This document shows, one piece after another, positions 9,301 through 14,237 of a stretch of DNA of 14,237 nt. Made by a program: the position numbers and the translations under genes. Numbering within the stretch: the first letter of the stretch is position 1; each line of letters opens with the position of its first letter. The stretch comes from DATEMK01 sp035275625 (lineage in GTDB: Bacteria; Bacteroidota; Bacteroidia; AKYH767-A; OLB10): positions 1-14,237 of the forward strand of contig DATEMK010000565.1 in NCBI GenBank assembly GCA_035275625.1, given 5' to 3'. The notes beneath the pieces were generated by a model that was not told where the DNA came from, did no database searches, and worked only from the letters and a program-made list of their open reading frames with translations.

Positions 9301-10059
9301 CTTGCATCCTTCACCACGTATTGTATTTCTTCAGGGCAAAATAACCAGGAATACATTGATTACTTCTCATTGGGTCTCATCAACAGAACTTCGGGCGTTG
9401 ATGCGGGTGGATACATTCATACAGGTTTAACAACAAACCTTCTGATCGGGTCAACAGGAAATGCCGGAATGATCAGTGCCGGATTTTCGGGCCCGACAAA
9501 AACAGAAATCTTTGCAGTTTACATTGACCTGAACAGAAATGGGGTTTATACCGATGCGGGAGAACGGGTGGTTGGTCCAACAACTTTTACAACATCCGGT
9601 AATGTCAGCTTTACAATGACGGTTCCCGGCACTGCAAGTTCCGGCATTACAAGCATGAGAGTGGTCATGTTAAGAACCGGAACAACGATGGCGCCATGCC
9701 TGACAGGCAACAGAGGCGAAACAGAAGATTACTTTGTTCTTCTGACTACTACAGGTGGTGCGTTCTCTTCTAATTCTAATAATGCAGAAGAAACAACTTT
9801 AAATGTTGCAGCTTCCGGATTGTCATACCATGTAAGTCCGAACCCTTCCGATGGAATTTTCAGAATTAAAAGCAATAGTTCCAATGCTGCCGGGTACTAT
9901 GAAATAATGAACATCAGCGGATACTTAATTGCAAAAAAATATGTCAGCGGTAATGAGGAAATAGTTATTGATATTTCCAACGAGGCAGCAGGCATCTACA
10001 TTTTGCGATTGAGTGATTTACAGGAAAACAAGCAGGTACTGAAGCTGGTTAAAAAATAA
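6343..10059 (+). CDS. Secreted M4 (thermolysin-family) metalloprotease with Fn3, GEVED and T9SS sorting domains
   Basis: Extracellular zinc endopeptidase of 1238 aa. A signal peptide (1-22, cleavage at VMA-Q) is followed by an FTP/PepSY-type propeptide (about 45-220) that normally acts as chaperone and inhibitor. The M4 catalytic domain spans about 230-545: zinc ligands H371 and H375 in HEITH with catalytic E372, third ligand E395 in NEGFSD (24 residues after H371, as in thermolysin), and the transition-state histidine H456 in GGVHFNSG. All catalytic residues are present, so it should be active. Five Fn3-like domains follow, starting near 550, 637, 726, 815 and 905, then a GEVED domain (about 1000-1135, DLNRNGVYTDAGE and GETEDYF), then a type A T9SS domain with VSPNP at 1164. 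The long accessory region suggests substrate or surface binding. ATG 6343 fits the signal peptide. A terminator lies 23 bp downstream. Confidence 0.96.
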   Translation: MKTEITKLLVLFSLIFTSGVMAQEILPGKEGMCPSFIKYNENEPAFNRGMIQLTDANGEKFTLKDVKLQQSAKDESGMTHYRYQQEFNNIPVEHACWVVHANDGKIKSQNGKLIKSFPSGLVTKASIKHKEALQKALDYFGAKQYKWEVPEEEEFLRREQNDISATFYPNASLVYYSGEAEVNPAALRLAYKFDIYAQEPLGRKYVFVDASDGKILGEREMIHETNANGTAITAYSGSQNIRTDYTGTNYRLRETARGTGNGIINTYNLQQGANYAGAVDFTDADNTWNNVNANKDEYATDAHWATEMTYDYYLIRHLRNSIDNAGFPLNSYVHYSVGYFNAFWDGFRMTYGDGNASDGYKPLTSLDVCGHEITHGVTEHTSNLVYSNESGAMNEGFSDIFGTAVEWYARPLNADWLIGGDFFAIRSMSNPNAFSQPDTYLGTNWFSGYSDNGGVHFNSGVLNYWFYLLTAGGSGTNDHGVAYSVSGIGMANAAKIAYKLNTYYLVSTSNYFDARTLGIQAAKDIFGELSNEAVQTANAWTAVGLYGQTCGSVLNLTSSSITETSAQVSWNAVPGAIYYVIQYKPASLPDWISAGTTSTATTRLIDDLSPATLYDWRVTGSCSGAYSQAQFTTLAPACYPPANLGATIAGTTVTLEWTPYIYDISFHLQYKAATDNTWIDEGWITALTHTLSGLNNNTLYDWKVETDCGFDISETATSTFTTDAPACGTVSGLTVSYSAGLTTTFNWNEVPGAYRYRFQMKWSGYPWDYLLLDELVTDESFVYVGFGSGFEFDWRVRAECADNLGAYVESTVSTPCPAPSELTIPTITSYSATLNWVASGANSIEGYNVHYKLASSGTWINAGATGVTSFTLGSLAAATLYDVRVQQSCMSYNSSYIQSQFTTLLCGNIPAASFTDIKTTSGKITWNAVGGILSYTLQYKKSTVGTWTTVTGITNNFYSLTGLTAATTYNYQVKAVCAAGSGAFSPLASFTTYCISSGQNNQEYIDYFSLGLINRTSGVDAGGYIHTGLTTNLLIGSTGNAGMISAGFSGPTKTEIFAVYIDLNRNGVYTDAGERVVGPTTFTTSGNVSFTMTVPGTASSGITSMRVVMLRTGTTMAPCLTGNRGETEDYFVLLTTTGGAFSSNSNNAEETTLNVAASGLSYHVSPNPSDGIFRIKSNSSNAAGYYEIMNISGYLIAKKYVSGNEEIVIDISNEAAGIYILRLSDLQENKQVLKLVKK

Positions 10060-10082
10060 ATTCCCGCTTCTGCAAAAACAAG

Positions 10083-10119
10083 AACGCTTCCCGAAAAAAA
10101 ACGGGAAGCGTTTTTTTTT
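10083..10119 (+). terminator. Strong intrinsic terminator between convergent genes, with A8 loop
   Basis: An 11-bp perfect stem (AACGCTTCCCG at 10083-10093 with 10102-10112) closes an all-A 8-nt loop and runs into nine T residues (10111-10119). It ends one base before the stop codon of the opposing kinase gene (10121). On the minus strand the same stem is followed by TTCTTGTTTTT, so it probably terminates both transcripts. Confidence 0.92.
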
Positions 10120-10120
10120 G

Positions 10121-13093
10121 TTATTTATATGAAACAAGCGGCAAAATAATAGTTACCAGAGTTCCGCTTTCACCAAATTTTGATTTGTCAGTTATTTCCA
10201 GGATAACATTTTGATTTGATTTTTTCTGAATAAATGCAAGGCGTTCTTTCGTCAGCTTTATTCCATAATGCTTAGTATCAGAAAATTCTTTTTTCATTTC
10301 CCGGGAATCGTTTATACCCACTCCATCATCTTCAATTTTAATGGTGAGTTGTTCATCTGTTGAATCCACAGTGAGTTTAACAAATCCGTTTGTTTCTTTT
10401 GGCATGATTCCATGCCAGATGGAGTTTTCCAAAAACGGCTGAATAATCATGGACGGAATTAATACATCATCTGCAGATAAACCTGGCGCTACTTCAATGC
10501 TATAATTCAACTTGTCTTCCAATCTTATTTTTTCAATTTCAAAGTAAAGCCGTATTCGTTCAAGCTCTTCTTTTAATGGAATAAAATCTTCATTGACCGT
10601 TTGCAGGTTCATCCGCAGCAAACGTGCAAAGCGTGAAAGGTAGTTGGTTGCATTTACAGTATTGCCTGAGTTAATTTGTTGTTTGATTGCATTAAGCGAA
10701 TTAAAAACAAAATGCGGATTCATCATTGCCTGCAGCGACTGATTTTGAAGGCGGTTGATTTGTTGTTCGTACTGAAGTTTGACTGCCTGTTCTGTCTTTA
10801 TTGTTTTGATCCGGAGATTATAAAAAACAAACCCGAATATTAAAACGACAGAAAATACCAAAAGATAAAACCACCATGTTCTGTAAAACGGTGGCAAAAT
10901 TGAAAATGAATATTGAACAGGTGCGCTCCATGCAGAATGAAGATGCCGTGCTCTTACCTGCAGCAGGTAGTCTGAAGGACTCAGGGAATTAAACTCGAGA
11001 GAGGTATTTTGTGTTTCAATCCAATTTTCGTTGTTCAGCTTATACTGGTAAGCAACTCCTTCAGGAAAAGTAAAAAAAGGAGAAATGAAATCGAACCGTA
11101 AATATTTATTCTCATAACTTATCCGGGGAGTATTTACCGAAATTATGCTTTTTCCCTGCCATGTAATTTTTGAAAAATATATTCTTGGAATATTACTTTG
11201 TTTATTAAGCTCCTGTTCAAAATTGATTTCTGATATTCCGTTCAGTGTGGCAGCATAAATGATTTTTCCGAAAACATATACATCGTTAACCTGGCTCGAA
11301 AGCAAACCATTTGCAACAGTGAGCTGTTGAATTTCCAATTCATCCTGTTGATTAAATTTAATAATGTTCAGTCCCTTATTGGTGCAAACAAAAACTGCAG
11401 ATCCGGATTCAGACATTTTCCCGCAATGATTACTTAACAAACCATCATTGGTTGTTATGTGCCTGATTATTTTTTCATTTTCAATTACAACCAGTCCATA
11501 ACCTAAAATGGAAACCATAATTTTTTTTCCTGCCAGGCATAAATCAACAATCCTTTGTTTCAGGAGCGGATGTTTTTCTTTATAAGAAATTTGTTCGTTG
11601 TTTTTCAAAAGCATCAACCCTTCAAAATCCGCATACCAAAGATTACCCTCATAGTCGCTGCAGGCAGCATAATACCTTTTAGATGGCAATGAAATACGCG
11701 GGGCCGGATTGGTCTGAACATCTAAATCACTGCTATTTAAATAATGAATGGTTTCATGACAGACAACATAAACGTCTCCGTTGCGCTGAATAGAAAAACC
11801 TTTTACTGCCGCATTTTTAGTTACTTCGGAAGAAAGTGTATTGAAATAAATTTCACGGATATTATTTTCAGGGTTATTCATATTAAGTATGAAAAATCCC
11901 ACATCAGAAGATATGAGCATATAACCTGAAGGATGCTCGGCTATTTTAAGCACCCTGCCTACTGTCCTCGATTTTTCACGCAACTTAAAATGCAGCACTT
12001 TACCATTGTCAATCACATCAACCATTCCGTATTTATGACCTGCCCAAATCCTGCCGCGACTATCAACAGCCACAGAATAAACTTCATTTTCCTGCAGCCC
12101 GTTTTCAACAGAAAATGATTTGACGGTTTTGAAATTTGATGCAAGCATAAAAACTCCGTTGCCATGAACTGTAAACCAAACATTCGATTCATTGTCACGC
12201 AATGTCGAGGTCACATACTCTCCTTTTAAAAATGAATCATAAAAACGGTATCCATTATTAGTATTTTCATAATAGTAAACTCCGTTCTTTTCGCTGGTAA
12301 TCCATATTCCAAGTTCATCATCACAATAAACTTCGATCGCATCCCGGAGGTTAGGAATATCAACAGGAAAAAATTTAAGGTTATTTGATTTATCAAGAGT
12401 TATAATTGCAGAATCAGTAAGGCCAACAAATAACGAATCTCCATAATAGCACCAGCGGTTTATCTTTTTTAATTCCGGATGGGATTGATTTCCCTGCTGC
12501 GATGAAATAAAAGTGATTCCTTTAGTTTTTATAAACATCAATAAATTTCCGGATCGCGTTGAAAAAAGCAAGGATGAATCCATACCGGTAAAGTCAATTG
12601 AATCAGGAAAATGAATCCTGCAGTAAATATTCCGTAAATTGGACAGCCATACCGTGCCGGCAGAATCAGAATAAATGTGGTTATAAAAAAAACCCGGTCC
12701 TAATTGTTTCAGCAGCGGATGGGTCAGACCGTTATAAATCGAATCGTTATCTATTATTGTTACAGTGCCGTTAAAGGGAAGAAGCCATAACCTTCCTGAC
12801 AAGTCTTTTCTTATTTTCAAAACCTCATTGTCGCTTAATCCATTGTCCACGGTAAATCGCTCAAAATTTTTTCCGTCAAACCTGCTTGCCCCGGCTGATG
12901 TGGCAAACCAGATAAACCCGCGTTTATCCTGGATGGCATCATAAACGGTATTGCTGGTTAATCCGTCATCCACCGTATAATGTTTCAGCGGGTAATTTTG
13001 CGATTGCACTTCACCGCGCGGAAAAAAGATCAAAGCCAAAGCAGCACAGCAAAACTTAAAACACATTGCCGGTGACAGTGGTTTTACGGTCAT
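10121..13093 (-). CDS. Propeller/Y_Y_Y sensor histidine kinase (LytS-type)
   Basis: Membrane sensor kinase of a two-component system, 990 aa from ATG 13093. That start sits one base after the regulator stop (TAA-C-ATG) and is followed by a signal-peptide-like segment (MCFKFCCAALALIFF, mature end near VQSQ); the longer frame from ATG 13141 would overlap the regulator by 47 bp. The periplasmic part (about 30-655) has two-component regulator propeller repeats (YTVDDGLTSNTVYDAIQD, FTVDNGLSDNEV, FSVENGLQENEVYSV, each with a following GxxWxx strand), then a Y_Y_Y domain (658-730) and one membrane helix (about 740-762). The cytoplasmic part is a short coiled coil, a His_kinase domain with H794 in NPHFVFNSLNAI, and an ATPase domain with N-box QPFLENSIWHG (from 885), G1 DDGVGI (from 922) and G2 HYGIKLTKERL. 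All key residues are present. The ligand is unknown. It lacks the receiver and AraC domains of hybrid polysaccharide-utilisation sensors; the partner regulator is the adjacent gene. Confidence 0.94.
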   Translation of the reverse strand: MTVKPLSPAMCFKFCCAALALIFFPRGEVQSQNYPLKHYTVDDGLTSNTVYDAIQDKRGFIWFATSAGASRFDGKNFERFTVDNGLSDNEVLKIRKDLSGRLWLLPFNGTVTIIDNDSIYNGLTHPLLKQLGPGFFYNHIYSDSAGTVWLSNLRNIYCRIHFPDSIDFTGMDSSLLFSTRSGNLLMFIKTKGITFISSQQGNQSHPELKKINRWCYYGDSLFVGLTDSAIITLDKSNNLKFFPVDIPNLRDAIEVYCDDELGIWITSEKNGVYYYENTNNGYRFYDSFLKGEYVTSTLRDNESNVWFTVHGNGVFMLASNFKTVKSFSVENGLQENEVYSVAVDSRGRIWAGHKYGMVDVIDNGKVLHFKLREKSRTVGRVLKIAEHPSGYMLISSDVGFFILNMNNPENNIREIYFNTLSSEVTKNAAVKGFSIQRNGDVYVVCHETIHYLNSSDLDVQTNPAPRISLPSKRYYAACSDYEGNLWYADFEGLMLLKNNEQISYKEKHPLLKQRIVDLCLAGKKIMVSILGYGLVVIENEKIIRHITTNDGLLSNHCGKMSESGSAVFVCTNKGLNIIKFNQQDELEIQQLTVANGLLSSQVNDVYVFGKIIYAATLNGISEINFEQELNKQSNIPRIYFSKITWQGKSIISVNTPRISYENKYLRFDFISPFFTFPEGVAYQYKLNNENWIETQNTSLEFNSLSPSDYLLQVRARHLHSAWSAPVQYSFSILPPFYRTWWFYLLVFSVVLIFGFVFYNLRIKTIKTEQAVKLQYEQQINRLQNQSLQAMMNPHFVFNSLNAIKQQINSGNTVNATNYLSRFARLLRMNLQTVNEDFIPLKEELERIRLYFEIEKIRLEDKLNYSIEVAPGLSADDVLIPSMIIQPFLENSIWHGIMPKETNGFVKLTVDSTDEQLTIKIEDDGVGINDSREMKKEFSDTKHYGIKLTKERLAFIQKKSNQNVILEITDKSKFGESGTLVTIILPLVSYK

Positions 13094-13094
13094 G

Positions 13095-13874
13095 TTATAT
13101 TCTGCTTGATAAATTGTCAATGGCAGCCATGAATTCATCAAGCCGTCTTCGCGAAATCATTACACGCCTTCCGTCCTGCATTAATGCAAAATGACCATCC
13201 ACACTGGAATATTCTTTGACATACCGTAAATTGATCAGCGCTGATTTATGCGACCTGAAAAATATGTCCGGGTTGAGCATAAACTCAAACTCTCTCAGCG
13301 CTCTTGTTACAAGCAAACTTTTTCCTGCTGACAGGTGAATGGTGCAATAGTTACCATCGGCTTCAATGTGAACGATCTCATTGGTATCTATGATTTTGAA
13401 TCCCTGGTGATGCGGAAGCGTTAATTTCGAGGGGAATTCCCTGTTTTCAAGCGTTTGCTTCAGGTTGGATAACGAAGGGGAATAAATTTCGCGGGCAAAA
13501 TTTCCATTGGAAATTAATATCAGCTGCTGCTGACATTTTTCTACTGCTGATTGCAGTTCCTCTTCATCAACCGGTTTAAGCAGGTAATCAACAGCATTAG
13601 CTTTAAATGCCCGGATGGCAAATTCAGAATACGCTGTTACAAATACAACAGCAAAGTGGTGTTCAGGAATCGAATTTAAAAATTCGAACCCGTTTTCATT
13701 CGGCATGTTTATATCCAGGAAAATAATATCCGGCTGGTGAGTATTCAACAATGTGCGGGCAGCCTTAGAAGACTCCGCCTCGAAAATATGTTTTACCGCT
13801 GGGCAGCACTGCTGAAGCATCAGCCGCAAGCCCTTCCGGTTCGGCTTTTCATCATCAACAATAAATACTTTCAT
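13095..13874 (-). CDS. LytTR-family response regulator
   Basis: Cytoplasmic DNA-binding response regulator, 259 aa. The receiver domain (1-120) has acidic pocket D7/D8, phosphoacceptor D54 in IIFLDINMP, T80 and K100 in LLKPVD, so phosphorylation should be functional. A variable linker (about 120-150) leads to a LytTR DNA-binding domain (about 150-255: NEIVHIEADGNYCTIHL, FFRSHKSALINLRYVKEY, MISRRRLDEF). The start MKVFIVDDE is the natural receiver start. It is the first gene of a two-gene operon; its TAA stop is one base before the kinase ATG, suggesting translational coupling and fixed stoichiometry. A direct repeat matching the LytTR consensus lies 65 bp upstream, pointing to autoregulation. 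No Shine-Dalgarno is seen. Sequence alone cannot identify other target genes. Confidence 0.96.
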   Translation of the reverse strand: MKVFIVDDEKPNRKGLRLMLQQCCPAVKHIFEAESSKAARTLLNTHQPDIIFLDINMPNENGFEFLNSIPEHHFAVVFVTAYSEFAIRAFKANAVDYLLKPVDEEELQSAVEKCQQQLILISNGNFAREIYSPSLSNLKQTLENREFPSKLTLPHHQGFKIIDTNEIVHIEADGNYCTIHLSAGKSLLVTRALREFEFMLNPDIFFRSHKSALINLRYVKEYSSVDGHFALMQDGRRVMISRRRLDEFMAAIDNLSSRI

Positions 13875-14237
13875 TTTTTATATTTACAAAGATGCTCTCA
13901 AAATAACAATTTCTGAACAGAATGTAACAAACGGATGTATGAACGGTATGGTTTGCTGTCTGAACGGTATTTTATTTAGCAATCATTTCATTTGACATGC
14001 GATTTGTTGTTGATTCCCGATTTCCCATTTTTTTCGGAAGCTATGAAATATCGGCCAGGCAATTTTATCATTCTCTGCAAATCTTCAGATTTTAATTCGA
14101 ATTTAATCAAAATGCCAAAAAATTTTGATTTTTTAAGTCAGGAAAATGGTCCGGAATTTTTCATTTTTTACCGCGATAAAACTTAAATTTTACATTTCGA
14201 ATTAACGTCTTTTTGTCTGTATTTACCACCCGCAACT
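13875..14237. other. Upstream intergenic region with LytTR-type repeats and no convincing gene
   Basis: This stretch precedes the two-component operon and reaches the window edge. It holds the 21-bp-spaced direct repeat (13940-13970) and, on the minus strand, CATCTTTG at 13894-13887, a one-mismatch match to the TAnnTTTG -7 element 12 bp before the regulator ATG. From about 14000 on the DNA is very AT-rich. A 64-codon frame at 13992-14186 needs a TTG start and has no supporting features. The right end may be the leader of a gene outside the window. Confidence 0.5.
13939..13970 (-). promoter_or_regulatory. Candidate LytTR response-regulator operator (perfect direct repeat)
   Basis: TGAACGGTAT occurs at 13940-13949 and identically at 13961-13970, 21 bp centre to centre, two helical turns. 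On the minus strand the nonamers read ACCGTTCAG (13968-13960) and ACCGTTCAT (13947-13939), separated by 12 bp. Both fit the published LytTR consensus [TA][AC][CA]GTTN[AG][TG] at every position, and the 12-bp spacing matches AgrA-type sites. The site is 65 bp upstream of the LytTR regulator start. A third consensus match, TCCGTTTGT, lies at 13935-13927, 12 bp from the second nonamer and so out of the 21-bp register. Confidence 0.68.

Noticed and set aside
13094..13141. Upstream ATG at 13141 for the sensor kinase, overlapping the regulator gene
   Set aside because: It adds 16 residues before the signal peptide and overlaps the regulator by 47 bp; the ATG at 13093 directly after the regulator stop is more natural.
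13992..14186. 64-codon open frame at the right end
   Set aside because: It needs a TTG start, lies in very AT-rich DNA, has no recognisable motif, promoter or terminator, and its first ATG is at 14043. A real gene cannot be excluded but is not supported.

Overview
The window looks like a chromosomal segment from a free-living or environmental member of the Bacteroidota (Chitinophagia/Sphingobacteriia/Flavobacteriia-like). The evidence is two large secreted proteins with C-terminal type IX secretion (T9SS) sorting domains, SprB- and PKD/Ig-like repeats, a GEVED domain, a periplasmic-propeller/LytTR two-component pair, AT-rich leaders without Shine-Dalgarno sequences, and promoter-like TAnnTTTG elements typical of the phylum. 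No tRNA, rRNA, insertion sequence, prophage or CRISPR array is visible.

Layout. (1) 97-5064 (+): a giant secreted protein (about 1655 aa) with a signal peptide, a probable seven-bladed beta-propeller, a SprB-like repeat, a ladder of Ig/PKD-like modules including two sets of near-identical tandem DNA repeats (72 and 70 codons per unit), and a T9SS type A sorting domain. A strong hairpin terminator follows. (2) 5122-5346 (-): a small unrecognised hydrophilic protein, convergent with gene 1. (3) 5613-6074 (+): an ElaA-family GNAT acyltransferase. (4) 6343-10059 (+): a secreted thermolysin-family (M4) zinc metalloprotease with five Fn3-like domains, a GEVED domain and a T9SS sorting domain, followed by a second strong terminator. 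(5) 13874 down to 10121 (-): a two-gene operon, LytTR response regulator first, then a propeller/Y_Y_Y/LytS-type histidine kinase; the two reading frames are separated by one base (TAA-C-ATG). (6) 13875-14237: a non-coding region carrying a perfect 10-bp direct repeat spaced 21 bp apart that matches the published LytTR-domain binding consensus.

How they fit together. The two surface/secreted proteins are T9SS cargo, presumably adhesion and extracellular proteolysis. The two-component pair would sense an external or periplasmic signal through the propeller of the kinase and phosphorylate Asp54 of the regulator; the direct repeat 65 bp upstream of the regulator suggests autoregulation or control of an unseen divergent gene. 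Nothing in the sequence ties the regulator to the protease or the adhesin. No clearly novel multi-gene system is seen; the most informative new item is the LytTR-type operator, followed by the recently amplified repeats in the giant protein.
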